NCBI GenBank assembly: GCA_030431825.1
Contig: JAUIIJ010000006.1
Location: forward strand, 1-64,000
DNA length: 64,000 nt
Direction: 5' to 3'
Source of the DNA: Alphaproteobacteria bacterium
GTDB lineage: Bacteria; Pseudomonadota; Alphaproteobacteria; Rhodobacterales; Rhodobacteraceae
The translations under genes and the position numbers were made by a program. Below the pieces are notes generated by a model. That model saw only the letters and a list, made by a program, of their open reading frames with translations. It was not told the DNA's origin and did not search any database. Below are positions 35,665-44,960 of this stretch, in pieces. Numbering within the stretch: the first letter of the stretch is position 1; each line of letters starts with the position of its first letter.

Positions 35665-37275
35665 ATGACACTTCAACTGAAATCCAACGCCATGGGCAGG
35701 GGTTTGCGATCAACCCTTCTGAGCGCCATGCTGGCCAGTTCCGCCTTGCTGGCAGGGGCGGTCGAGGCGCAGACGCTGCGCGCGGTCAAGCACTCGGATC
35801 TGCGCGTTCTCGATCCGATCCTGACCACCGCCTACATGAGCCGGAACCACGGCTACATGATCTTCGACACGCTTTATGCGCTCGACGCCGATCTGGTTCC
35901 ACAGCCGCAGATGGTCGACAGCCACGAGGTCTCCGACGACCAGCTGACCTATACGTTCACCCTGCGCGACGGGCTGAAGTTTCATGATGGCGCGGATGTG
36001 ACCGGTGCGGACGTGGCCGCCTCGATCAAGCGCTGGGGCGAGCGGGACGGCATGGGGCAGGTGCTCATGTCCTTCACCGAAAGTATCGAGCAGGGCGAGG
36101 CACCCAACCAGTTCGTGATTAAGCTGCGCGAACCCTATGGTCTGGTGATCGACAGCCTGGCGAAACCTTCGTCGAACGTCCCGTTCATCATGCCGGCGCG
36201 GCTGGCCGAAACGCCGTCGACCGAACCCATCCCCGAACAAATCGGCTCGGGCCCCTTCAAGTGGGTGGCAGACGAATATCAGCCCGGTGTGATCGCCGTC
36301 TACGAGAAGAACGAGGAATACGTGCCGCGCGACGAACCGGCGAGCTTTGCTGCCGGCGGAAAGGTGGTCAAGGTCGATCGCGTCGAATGGGTGGTGATGC
36401 CCGACGACCAGACCGCGCTGAACGCATTGCAGGCCGGTGAGATCGATTACTGGGAAGGCCCGCCGTCCGATCTGTTGCCGATCCTGGATGCCAACCCGGA
36501 TGTCACGGTCAGGAATCTGAATGCGCTTGGCTATCAGACGATCATGCGGCCCAACACGCTGAACGCACCGATGGACGACCCGCGCATCCGCCGCGCGGCA
36601 ATCGCCAGCGTCAATCAGAAGAACGTGCTGGATGCCTTGGTGGGCAACCCCGAGCTTTATAACCTCTGCGGGGCGATGTTTGTCTGCGGCACGCCGCTCG
36701 CCAGCGACGTGGGTTCCGAGACCCTGACCAAGGGCAACGGGATGGAGAAGGCCAAGGCCCTGCTCGAGGAAGCGGGCTATGACGGCACGCCGATCGTCAT
36801 CATGCACCCGACCGATGTGAACACTCTGCGCACCCAGCCGGTGGTGGTGGCGCAGGCCATGCGCGACGCGGGCTTTGAGGTCGACCTGCAGGCGATGGAC
36901 TGGCAGACACTGGTCGGCAAGCGTGCCAGCCAGGCCTCGATTGCCGATGGCGGCTGGCACATGTTCGTGACCAACTGGGTCGGGGCCGATGTCTTCAACC
37001 CGCTCGTGAACAACATGGTCAATGGCAAGGGCACCGACGGCGGCTGGTTCGGCTGGCCCACCGTGCCGAAACTCGAAGAACTGCGGATGTCCTACGCAAC
37101 CGCGCCCACGCTGGACGAGCAAAAGAAGCTTGCCGAGGAGATCCAGGCGCTGGCCTACGAAGAGGGTATCTATGCCCCCATCGGTCAGTATTTCGTGCCG
37201 TCGGCATGGTCGAACAACCTCGAAGGCGTGCTCGATGCACCGGCGCCGCTGTTCTGGAACATCTCCAAGAACTGA
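35665..37275 (+). CDS. ABC transporter substrate-binding protein (peptide/dipeptide type)
   Basis: A 536-aa family 5 binding protein. The signal peptide (LLSAMLASSALLAGAVEAQT) is preceded by a charged N-terminus; AGGGAGAAAGAC precedes the ATG. Typical family segments are TYTFTLRDGLKFHDGADVTG and IGSGPFKWV. It captures a peptide or amide in the periplasm and delivers it to the following permeases. A strong hairpin follows the gene. Confidence 0.92.
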   Translation: MTLQLKSNAMGRGLRSTLLSAMLASSALLAGAVEAQTLRAVKHSDLRVLDPILTTAYMSRNHGYMIFDTLYALDADLVPQPQMVDSHEVSDDQLTYTFTLRDGLKFHDGADVTGADVAASIKRWGERDGMGQVLMSFTESIEQGEAPNQFVIKLREPYGLVIDSLAKPSSNVPFIMPARLAETPSTEPIPEQIGSGPFKWVADEYQPGVIAVYEKNEEYVPRDEPASFAAGGKVVKVDRVEWVVMPDDQTALNALQAGEIDYWEGPPSDLLPILDANPDVTVRNLNALGYQTIMRPNTLNAPMDDPRIRRAAIASVNQKNVLDALVGNPELYNLCGAMFVCGTPLASDVGSETLTKGNGMEKAKALLEEAGYDGTPIVIMHPTDVNTLRTQPVVVAQAMRDAGFEVDLQAMDWQTLVGKRASQASIADGGWHMFVTNWVGADVFNPLVNNMVNGKGTDGGWFGWPTVPKLEELRMSYATAPTLDEQKKLAEEIQALAYEEGIYAPIGQYFVPSAWSNNLEGVLDAPAPLFWNISKN

Positions 37276-37285
37276 TGTCAAAAGC

Positions 37286-37316
37286 CCGGCCCTGCCCTGA
37301 AATGGGGCGGGGCCGG
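37286..37316 (+). other. Hairpin between binding protein and permease genes
   Basis: CCGGCCC-T-GCCC (37286-37297) pairs with GGGC-G-GGGCCGG (37305-37316), giving about 12 bp including one G-U pair and a short loop. There is no U-tract. Such stems after binding-protein genes commonly stabilise the upstream mRNA and reduce permease expression, so that the binding protein is in excess. Confidence 0.7.
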
Positions 37317-37357
37317 TGCTGCCCGTAACGCGATACTCCAGCCGAAAGGTCAGCGCG

Positions 37358-38302
37358 ATGCTCCTCTACATCCTGCAACGCATTCTCGCAGCGGTTCCCG
37401 TCATCGGGTTCGTGGCGCTTTTCGTCTTCCTGCTGTTACGACTCACCCCGGGTGATCCCGCGGCGATCATCGCGGGCGATACCGCTACACCCGCACAGCT
37501 TGAGGCAATCCGCGACTCGCTCGGCCTCAACGAACCGCTGCTGATACAGTTCTTTACCTGGATCGGCCAGCTTCTCCAGGGAGACTTCGGCACGTCGATC
37601 CTGTCGCGCAAGCCGGTGATCGACCTAATCGCCGACCGGATGGAACCCACCATCAGCCTCGCGCTGACAACGATCACGCTGTCGGTGCTGATCGCCGTGC
37701 CGCTGGGTGTCATTGCTGCGTGGAAGCAGGGCACGCTGATCGACCGCTTCGTGATGCTGCTTTCGGTTCTGGGCTTTTCGGTGCCTGTTTTCGTCATCGG
37801 CTACCTGATGATCTCGACCTTTTCCTTGGGGCTGGGCTGGTTCCCGGTGCAGGGTTTCAAACCCATCAGTGACGGCATCGGTCCGTTTCTGCACCGTATC
37901 ACGCTGCCCACGTTGACGCTGACGCTGCTTTATATCGCCCTGATCGCGCGGATCACCCGCACCTCGATGCTGGAGATCCTCGGCGACGACTACATCCGCA
38001 CCGCCCGCGCCAAGGGCCTGCCCGAGCGCACCGTGCTGATGCGTCATGCGCTGCGCAACTGTTCGGTGCCGATCATCACCGTCATCGGCATCGGCTTTGC
38101 ACTGATCATCTCGGGCGTGGTGGTCACGGAATCGGTCTTCAACCTGCCGGGATTGGGGCGGCTGACCGTCGATGCGGTTCTGAGCCGGGATTATCCGGTG
38201 ATCCAGGCGGTCATCCTGCTGGCATCGCTGATCTACGTGGCGATCAACCTGTTGATAGATATCGCCTATGTGCTGCTTGATCCGAGGATTCGCTACTCAT
38301 GA
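37358..38302 (+). CDS. ABC transporter permease (DppB type)
   Basis: A 314-aa inner-membrane permease starting MLLYILQRILAAVP; a frame 42 nt longer exists but has no good ribosome binding site. The family loop DDYIRTARAKGLPERTVLMR, which contacts the ATPase, is present, with about six membrane helices. Its last 4 nt overlap the next gene (ATGA). Confidence 0.92.
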   Translation: MLLYILQRILAAVPVIGFVALFVFLLLRLTPGDPAAIIAGDTATPAQLEAIRDSLGLNEPLLIQFFTWIGQLLQGDFGTSILSRKPVIDLIADRMEPTISLALTTITLSVLIAVPLGVIAAWKQGTLIDRFVMLLSVLGFSVPVFVIGYLMISTFSLGLGWFPVQGFKPISDGIGPFLHRITLPTLTLTLLYIALIARITRTSMLEILGDDYIRTARAKGLPERTVLMRHALRNCSVPIITVIGIGFALIISGVVVTESVFNLPGLGRLTVDAVLSRDYPVIQAVILLASLIYVAINLLIDIAYVLLDPRIRYS

Positions 38303-39195
38303 CCGACCACACCGTATCCGCAGCAAGTCAGGCCGGAGCCCGCGTTTCGCCCCTGAGCCGTGTGCGCGAAATCGTTTTCTCAAGCCCTCTTGTCACGCTG
38401 GCGGCCATCATCCTTGCGGTGATTGTCCTGTCGGCTATTTTCGCGCCCCTGATCGTGCCGCATGATCCAGTGCGCCTGTCGCCGGGCGAGCGACTGAAAC
38501 CGCCGAGCAGCGAGTACTGGCTGGGCACCGATGCCTTTGGGCGCGATCTTTTCAGCCGCATCGTCTATGGCGGGCGAATTTCGCTTGTCGTCGGCGTGAT
38601 GGCGGCGGTGGCCGCGGTCGGTCTCGGGCTGATCCTGGGTCTGCTCGCGGGATATATCCGCTGGCTCGACGCAGTGCTCATGCGCATGGTGGACGGGCTC
38701 ATGGCGATCCCGTCGATACTGCTGGCCATCGCCATCGTGGCGCTGTGGGGGGCAAGCATCTGGACGGTGCTGATCGCGATTACCATACCCGAAGTACCCC
38801 GCGTCGTACGCCTTGTCCGCTCTCTGGTCCTGTCGGCGCGCGAGGAACCCTATGTCGAGGCGGCGATTGCAGCCGGCTCCTCGACCTGGCTGATCATGCG
38901 GCGGCACCTGATGCCCAACACCATCGCACCCCTGATCATCCAGGGCACCTATATCTGCGCCAGCGCGATCCTTGTCGAGGCGATCCTCAGTTTCCTTGGC
39001 GCGGGAATAAGCCCCGAGACCCCGAGTTGGGGCAACATCATGGCCGAAGGGCGCATCTACTTCCAGATCAACCCGGGGATCGTCCTCTGGCCCGGGCTGG
39101 TCGTGTCGGTCGCGATCCTGTCGATCAATCTGCTCGGCGACGCGGTACGTGACGCGCTCGACCCGCGCATGGCCAAGCGGGGGATCGAACGATGA
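38299..39195 (+). CDS. ABC transporter permease (DppC type)
   Basis: A 298-aa inner-membrane permease with the N-terminal DppC segment GTDAFGRDLFSRIVYGGRIS and the coupling loop EEPYVEAAIAAGSSTWLIMR. It forms the channel with the DppB-type subunit and overlaps its neighbours by 4 nt on both sides. Confidence 0.92.
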   Translation: MTDHTVSAASQAGARVSPLSRVREIVFSSPLVTLAAIILAVIVLSAIFAPLIVPHDPVRLSPGERLKPPSSEYWLGTDAFGRDLFSRIVYGGRISLVVGVMAAVAAVGLGLILGLLAGYIRWLDAVLMRMVDGLMAIPSILLAIAIVALWGASIWTVLIAITIPEVPRVVRLVRSLVLSAREEPYVEAAIAAGSSTWLIMRRHLMPNTIAPLIIQGTYICASAILVEAILSFLGAGISPETPSWGNIMAEGRIYFQINPGIVLWPGLVVSVAILSINLLGDAVRDALDPRMAKRGIER

Positions 39196-40820
39196 GCCTT
39201 CTGCGGATAGAAAACCTGCGCATCGCGCTCAACGGCGACCCGCAGGCGGAGGTCGTGAAGGGCCTCGACCTGGCCATCGAACCGGGTCAGACCATGTGTC
39301 TCGTCGGTGAAAGCGGGTCGGGAAAATCGCTCACGGCGCTGGCGACGATGGGGCTGTTGCCGAATGTTCTGCAAGTGACCGACGGCTCCATCCGGATCAA
39401 GGACGAAGAGCTGCTGCGCGCCAGTCGGTCACGAATGCGCAGCCTGCGCGCCACCGCCATGTCGATGATCTTTCAGGAGCCGATGACGGCGCTCAACCCC
39501 GTTGCCCGCGTCGGCCAGCAGATCGAGGAGGTGCTGGAATTCCACAGCGATTTCTCGGCGGCGCAGCGCAAGTCGCGCGCGATGGACATGATGGAGGCTG
39601 TGCATCTGCCGGATGTGGAAAAGATGTACCGCAGCTTTCCGCACCAGCTTTCGGGCGGACAGCGCCAGCGGATCATGATCGCGATGGCGCTGGTCATGCG
39701 ACCGCAGTTGCTGATCGCGGACGAACCGACGACGGCGCTCGACGTAACGACACAGGCGCAGATCCTGAAGCTTATCCAGGAGCTGCGCGAAGAGCAGGGC
39801 ACGGCGGTTCTGTTCATCACCCACGACATGGGCGTGGTGTCGGAGATTGCCGACGATGTGACCGTTCTCAAACTGGGTGAGGTGATGGAAACGCAACCGG
39901 TCGAAAGCCTGCTGCGCCATCCGAAGACGGACTACAGCCGTGACCTTCTCGCCTCGGTTCCCAGCCAGGTGCCGCGTCCGGCCCGGGATCCGAGCTCGGA
40001 CCAGATCGTGCTTGAGACCCGCGACCTGTGCAAGACCTATGGTGGCGGCGGGCTCCTGAAACGCGGGCGCGAGGTCAAGGCGGCACAGGACGTGTCGATC
40101 AGCCTGATCAAGGGACGTACGCTGGGCATCGTGGGCGAAAGCGGCTCGGGCAAGTCCACTGTCGCACGCTGCATCATGCGGTTGATCGATCCCAGCTCGG
40201 GCGAGATCGTGGTCGGCGGCACCGACATCGCGACCCTGTCGCAACGCGCGCTGAAACCGGAGCGGCGCAAGATACAGATCGTCTTTCAGGACCCGATGCG
40301 CTCGCTCAACCCGCGTATCGAGATCGGCCAGTCGATCATCGAAGGGCCGCTCAACTTCGGCGGATCGCGAGAGGCGGCGATGAAACGTGCCCGCGAACTT
40401 CTCGAACTGGTCGGCCTGCCCGCGAGCGCTGTGAACCGCTTTCCACACCAGTTTTCCGGAGGGCAGCGCCAACGCATCGCGATTGCCCGCGCGCTTGCGA
40501 TGGATCCCGACGTGCTGGTCGCGGACGAGGCCGTCTCGGCGCTGGATGTCAGCGTGCAGGCGCAGGTTCTGGACCTGCTCTCCGAACTGCAGGAGCGGCT
40601 GGGCCTTGGTATCCTGTTCATCACCCACGATCTCGGCGTCGCCGCGCAGATCTGCGATGACGTGCTGGTGATGCAGCATGGCCGTGTCGTCGAATACGGC
40701 CCCGCCGGAGAGGTTCTCGGAAATCCGAAGCAGGATTACACCAAGGCACTGATAAAGGCCGCGCCCGGCCGCCACTGGGATTTCGCCAATTTCCGCCCCT
40801 TTGCAGAGGCCGCGGAGTAA
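39192..40820 (+). CDS. Fused duplicate ABC ATPase (DppD-DppF type)
   Basis: A 542-aa protein carrying two ABC ATPase domains in one chain; in many peptide importers these are two separate proteins. Each half has Walker A GESGSGKS, a signature (LSGGQRQR, FSGGQRQR) and Walker B (LLIADEPTTALD, VLVADEAVSALD), so both sites look active. Each half ends with the oligopeptide-type extension (LRHPKTDYSRDLL, LGNPKQDYTKALI). It energises import by the preceding permeases. Confidence 0.93.
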   Translation: MSLLRIENLRIALNGDPQAEVVKGLDLAIEPGQTMCLVGESGSGKSLTALATMGLLPNVLQVTDGSIRIKDEELLRASRSRMRSLRATAMSMIFQEPMTALNPVARVGQQIEEVLEFHSDFSAAQRKSRAMDMMEAVHLPDVEKMYRSFPHQLSGGQRQRIMIAMALVMRPQLLIADEPTTALDVTTQAQILKLIQELREEQGTAVLFITHDMGVVSEIADDVTVLKLGEVMETQPVESLLRHPKTDYSRDLLASVPSQVPRPARDPSSDQIVLETRDLCKTYGGGGLLKRGREVKAAQDVSISLIKGRTLGIVGESGSGKSTVARCIMRLIDPSSGEIVVGGTDIATLSQRALKPERRKIQIVFQDPMRSLNPRIEIGQSIIEGPLNFGGSREAAMKRARELLELVGLPASAVNRFPHQFSGGQRQRIAIARALAMDPDVLVADEAVSALDVSVQAQVLDLLSELQERLGLGILFITHDLGVAAQICDDVLVMQHGRVVEYGPAGEVLGNPKQDYTKALIKAAPGRHWDFANFRPFAEAAE

Positions 40821-40831
40821 AGGAGACGACT

Positions 40832-41995
40832 ATGAACATCATGCCCATCATCGCCGACAGCACCGACGAGCTGACGTCGATCTTCAAGGATCTTCATGCC
40901 CATCCCGAAATCGGGTTCCAGGAGCACCGCACCTCGGAAAAAGTGGCCGAGAAACTGCGCGAATACGGTGTCGACGAGATACATACCGAAATCGCGGGCA
41001 CCGGCGTCGTCGGGATCATCAAGGGCAAGCGTGAGGGCGCGCGGCGTGTCGGACTGCGCGCCGACATGGACGCGCTCCCGATCGACGAGCTGACGAACCT
41101 GCCTTACGCCTCAAAGAATCCCGGCGTGATGCATGCCTGCGGCCACGACAGCCACACCACCATGTTGTTGGGCGCGGCCAAACATCTGGCTGCCACGCGC
41201 GATTTCGCCGGCACCGCCGTGCTGATCTTTCAGCCTGCCGAAGAGGGGCTGGGCGGTGCGCGCGGGATGCTGGCCGACGGGCTTTTCGACCGGTTCCCCT
41301 GCGATGAGGTGTACGGCATGCACAACTCGCCCAGCGGAGAGCCGAACAAGGTCGGCATCTGCAAGGGTGCGGCAATGGCGGGCGCGTCCTTTTTCGACAT
41401 CACCGTCCAGGGCAAGGGCAGCCACGCGGCCATGCCCCAGCAATCGCGCGATCCCTTGGTGATCGCCAGCCAGCTGGTCGGAAACTTCCAGACCATCGTG
41501 GCGCGCAACGTCGCGCCGCTGGACACCTGCGTGCTGTCGGTCACGCAGTTGCATTCCGGATCGGCCTATAACGTCGTGCCCGACACGGCGACGCTGGCGG
41601 GCACCATCCGCTATTTCAAGGATGAAGTGTGCGAGCTGGTGCATGCACGGATGCGCGAGATTTGCGAAGGGTTCGCCAAGGCCTATGGCGTCGAGATCAC
41701 GATCGACCTGCGCAACATCTTCGACGTGTTGATGAATGACGCCGATCTGTCGGACGCCTATATGGAAGCCGCCGCCGACATCGTTGGGGCCGAGAACATC
41801 TCGAACACCGATGAACCCGCGACCGGTTCGGAGGATTTCGCCGACATGCTCAAGGTCGTGCCGGGCGCCTATTGCCGCATTGGTCATTCGGGCACGATCG
41901 GGCTGCACAACCCCGGTTTCTTTCTCGACCCCGCGCTGCTTCCGGTGGGGGCCTCGATCATGGCGCGCATCGCCGAACGCCGCCTGAGCGCCTGA
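40832..41995 (+). CDS. M20 amidohydrolase (hippurate/N-acyl amino acid hydrolase type)
   Basis: A 387-aa metal-dependent amidohydrolase. The binding motifs LRADMDALPI, MHACGHDSHTTMLLG and QPAEEGLGGARGML are those of the hippurate/IAA-amino acid hydrolase branch, which splits N-acyl amino acids. AAAGGAGACGACT precedes the ATG, 11 nt after the ATPase stop. It probably acts on the compound brought in by the importer. Confidence 0.92.
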   Translation: MNIMPIIADSTDELTSIFKDLHAHPEIGFQEHRTSEKVAEKLREYGVDEIHTEIAGTGVVGIIKGKREGARRVGLRADMDALPIDELTNLPYASKNPGVMHACGHDSHTTMLLGAAKHLAATRDFAGTAVLIFQPAEEGLGGARGMLADGLFDRFPCDEVYGMHNSPSGEPNKVGICKGAAMAGASFFDITVQGKGSHAAMPQQSRDPLVIASQLVGNFQTIVARNVAPLDTCVLSVTQLHSGSAYNVVPDTATLAGTIRYFKDEVCELVHARMREICEGFAKAYGVEITIDLRNIFDVLMNDADLSDAYMEAAADIVGAENISNTDEPATGSEDFADMLKVVPGAYCRIGHSGTIGLHNPGFFLDPALLPVGASIMARIAERRLSA

Positions 41996-42004
41996 AGGAA
42001 CGCC

Positions 42005-43141
42005 ATGATGAACCCTCTCGAACTGCCCTTCGACACCGACGAGATGCTGGCCGGGCTCAAGCCGTGGATCGAATGCGAAAGCCCCACCTGGGACGCCGCC
42101 GCCGTCGATCGCATGATGGACCTGGCCGCCTATCGGATGGCGACGATGGGCGCTCGGGTCGAGCGCATTCCCGGCCGCATGGGGTTCGGCGGCTCCGTGC
42201 GCGCCCGCTTCCCGCACAAGGACATGGGCAAACCCGGCATCCTGATTTCAGGGCATATGGACACGGTGCATCCGATCGGCACGCTGGAGGTTCTGCCGTT
42301 CAGGCGCGAGGGCGACATATGTTATGGTCCCGGTCTGATGGACATGAAGGGCGGCAACTATGTCGCGCTCGAGGCGATCCACCAACTGGCGCGCGCCGCG
42401 CTGGAGACGCCGCTGCCTGTCACCGTTCTGTTTACCCCCGACGAAGAGGTCGGCACCCCGTCGACCCGCGACCTGATCGAGGCGGAAGCCGCACGCAACG
42501 CCTATGTTCTGGTGCCCGAACCCGGCCACGACGACGGCGGCGTGACCATCGGACGCTATGCCATTGCGCGGTTCAACCTGCGCACCACCGGTCAGCCCAG
42601 CCACGCGGGCGCGCGCCTGAAAGACGGCAAATCCGCAATTGCCGCCATGGCGCGGCGGGTCATCGAGATCGAGGACATGACCGACGAGGACTGCACCTTT
42701 TCCGTTGGCGTCATCCACGCGGGCCAATGGGTCAACTGCGTGTCATCCTCCTGCGCCGCCGAGGCCCTGAGCATGGCAAAAAAACAGGAAGACCTCGATC
42801 GGGGTGTCGAGCGGATGCTGGCCCTGCAAGGCACACGGAACGGCGTGGAATTCACCGTGGAACGCGGCGTGACACGTCCGGTCTGGCGCCCCGACACACC
42901 AGGCACGGCCAGGATCTTCGAGATTGCCAGGGAGATTGCCCGCGAGCTCGGCTTCGAGATGAAGGGACGCAGCCAGGGCGGCGGCTCTGACGGCAACTTC
43001 ACCGGCGCGATGGGGATACCGACGCTCGATTCGCTGGGTGTGCGCGGAGAGGGGCTGCATACCCTGCAAGAGCATATCAAGGTCGATAGCCTGACCGAGC
43101 GCGCAAGACTCATGGCCGGGCTGTTGATGCGTCTGACATAG
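42005..43141 (+). CDS. M20 peptidase (glutamate carboxypeptidase type)
   Basis: A 378-aa zinc peptidase with ISGHMDTVHP, GPGLMDMKGG and FTPDEEVGTPST, the carboxypeptidase G2-like pattern; the catalytic Asp follows GHM and the Glu pair is in DEE. AAGGAACGCC precedes the start (ATG ATG, either usable). It is the last gene of the import-and-hydrolysis operon and differs from the other two M20 proteins enough to suggest complementary specificities. Confidence 0.9.
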   Translation: MMNPLELPFDTDEMLAGLKPWIECESPTWDAAAVDRMMDLAAYRMATMGARVERIPGRMGFGGSVRARFPHKDMGKPGILISGHMDTVHPIGTLEVLPFRREGDICYGPGLMDMKGGNYVALEAIHQLARAALETPLPVTVLFTPDEEVGTPSTRDLIEAEAARNAYVLVPEPGHDDGGVTIGRYAIARFNLRTTGQPSHAGARLKDGKSAIAAMARRVIEIEDMTDEDCTFSVGVIHAGQWVNCVSSSCAAEALSMAKKQEDLDRGVERMLALQGTRNGVEFTVERGVTRPVWRPDTPGTARIFEIAREIARELGFEMKGRSQGGGSDGNFTGAMGIPTLDSLGVRGEGLHTLQEHIKVDSLTERARLMAGLLMRLT

Positions 43142-43583
43142 TCTCCTGTCACCGGGGTATGACAAAGGTGTCGCGGCCACGCTCGTGATCTGCGATTCCG
43201 GGTATCGCGCACCGCGCTGCCGGCGAGTGTGCGCGCGGTCCCATGCCATCATGACATTGCGACACGCGAAGGACATCTCATTTCGCGATAAACCAGGAGC
43301 ATTCAACGCCGCCTGAAATCAAGTATTTCAACGCGTTAGGCGACGCCAGGTGTTTCAAGCCAGTCCCGCAACGCCCTTGACGAACCGGAGCAAACGCCGG
43401 CAAGGAAATCGTGCGAACCTCGGGCGGACAGCCTCACCAGAGATGATCAGATACACCACTTTAGGTAGAGCTTCTAAACATAAATACACGTCTATTTGTA
43501 TAATTTTTGGCAAAGATTGACTCAATGCAACCGGAAGGTGTTTACTGGTTAACCCTAAGTGATGGTATGAGTGGGGGAAAACC
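43142..43583. other. 442-bp intergenic region
   Basis: No gene is evident. The part nearest the next gene (about 43460-43560) is distinctly AT-rich and probably holds its promoter, but I cannot assign clear -35/-10 boxes. Nothing else stands out. Confidence 0.4.
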
Positions 43584-44900
43584 ATGTTATCACAAACCTT
43601 TCGGACCGTGATTGTTGCGCTGGCGCTGGCCAATGCGGCGTCAGCCCAGACAGAGCTGACTATCGCGACAGTCAGCAACCCGGATATGGAGCGGATGCAG
43701 AGGTTATCCGACATATTCGCAGCGCAGAATCCTGGCATTGAATTCAACTGGGTCACGCTCGACGAAAATACCCTGCGCCAGCAGGTCACGACCGATATTG
43801 CGACAGGTTCAGGGCGTTTCGACATCGTTACCATCGGCACCTATGAAGTACCGATCTGGGCCGAGCGCGGGTGGCTGTCCGCACTCGACGGGATGCCCGC
43901 GGAATACGATGTTGACGACCTCCTGCCCTCGATCCGCAACAGCCTGAGCTATGAAGGTACACTATTTGCCGCGCCGTTTTACGGCGAGTCGGCCTTCACG
44001 ATGTATCGAACCGACCTGTTCGAGGCCGCCGGGCTGGAGATGCCGGATGAACCGACATGGGATTTCATTCGCACCGCCGCGTCGACGATCAGCAAAGCAA
44101 ACAGCGACGTTAGCGGCATCTGTCTGCGCGGCAAGCCCGGCTGGGGCGAGAATGTCGCCCTGATCACGACGATGGCGAATTCCTATGGTGCGCGCTGGCT
44201 CGACGAAGACTGGCAACCACAGTTCGACACCGAAAGCTGGGCCAGCGCGGTCAACGATTACGTAAGCCTCGTCCGTGATTTCGGGCCACCCGATGCCGCG
44301 CAACATGGTTACACCGATTTGCTTGCCTTGTTTCAGAGCGGGCAATGCGCGATCTGGATAGACGCGACCGTTGCCGCGTCGTCGATCACCGATCCCGAAA
44401 CGTCAGATGTTGCAGACCGGGTCGGCTTTGCGCTCGCTCCGGATCGGGGCCTTGGCAAGCGCGCCAACTGGCTCTGGGCATGGTCACTCGGGATTTCCTC
44501 CGGCTCGGAGCATCAGGAAGAAGCCCGGCGCTTTGTAGCCTGGGCAACATCGCAGGCCTATACCGAGATCGTGGCCGAGGAAGAAGGCTGGCTCAATGCG
44601 CCTCCGGGCACGCGGGCGTCGCTCTACCGGAATCCCGATTACCTTGCCGCGGCGCCCTTCGCCGACATGGTGCTGGCGTCGATCAACGCGGCCGATCCGG
44701 CCAATCCCACGGTAGACGTGGTGCCCTACACCGGCATCCAGTATGTCGCGATCCCCGAGTTCCCGAGCATGGCCACCGCCGTCGGCTCGCAGATTGCCAA
44801 GGCGCTCTCGGGTGACATTTCGACCGGCGAGGCACTGGAAAATGCCCAGTGGGTCTCGGACAAGGTCATGGAACGCGCGCGCTTTCTCAGAGCCGACTGA
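43584..44900 (+). CDS. Extracellular solute-binding protein (sugar/polyol type), orphan
   Basis: A 438-aa family 1 binding protein with a signal peptide (VIVALALANAASAQT). Segments such as FDIVTIGTYEVPIWAERGWL, PFYGESAFTMYRTDLFEAAG and GQCAIWIDATVAAS match sorbitol/mannitol-type binding proteins (SmoE). No permease or ATPase gene of the matching family is adjacent; the next gene is a secondary transporter. It may share permeases encoded elsewhere or serve as a sensor. Confidence 0.85.
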   Translation: MLSQTFRTVIVALALANAASAQTELTIATVSNPDMERMQRLSDIFAAQNPGIEFNWVTLDENTLRQQVTTDIATGSGRFDIVTIGTYEVPIWAERGWLSALDGMPAEYDVDDLLPSIRNSLSYEGTLFAAPFYGESAFTMYRTDLFEAAGLEMPDEPTWDFIRTAASTISKANSDVSGICLRGKPGWGENVALITTMANSYGARWLDEDWQPQFDTESWASAVNDYVSLVRDFGPPDAAQHGYTDLLALFQSGQCAIWIDATVAASSITDPETSDVADRVGFALAPDRGLGKRANWLWAWSLGISSGSEHQEEARRFVAWATSQAYTEIVAEEEGWLNAPPGTRASLYRNPDYLAAAPFADMVLASINAADPANPTVDVVPYTGIQYVAIPEFPSMATAVGSQIAKALSGDISTGEALENAQWVSDKVMERARFLRAD

Positions 44901-44960
44901 TCCCGGGCAGCTCGGTACCGAATTTTACAGAAATTCATGAAGAATGGAGGGCAGGACGAA

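Noticed and set aside
39429..40775. 448-codon minus-strand frame
   Set aside because: It is antisense to the double ABC ATPase with all motifs intact.
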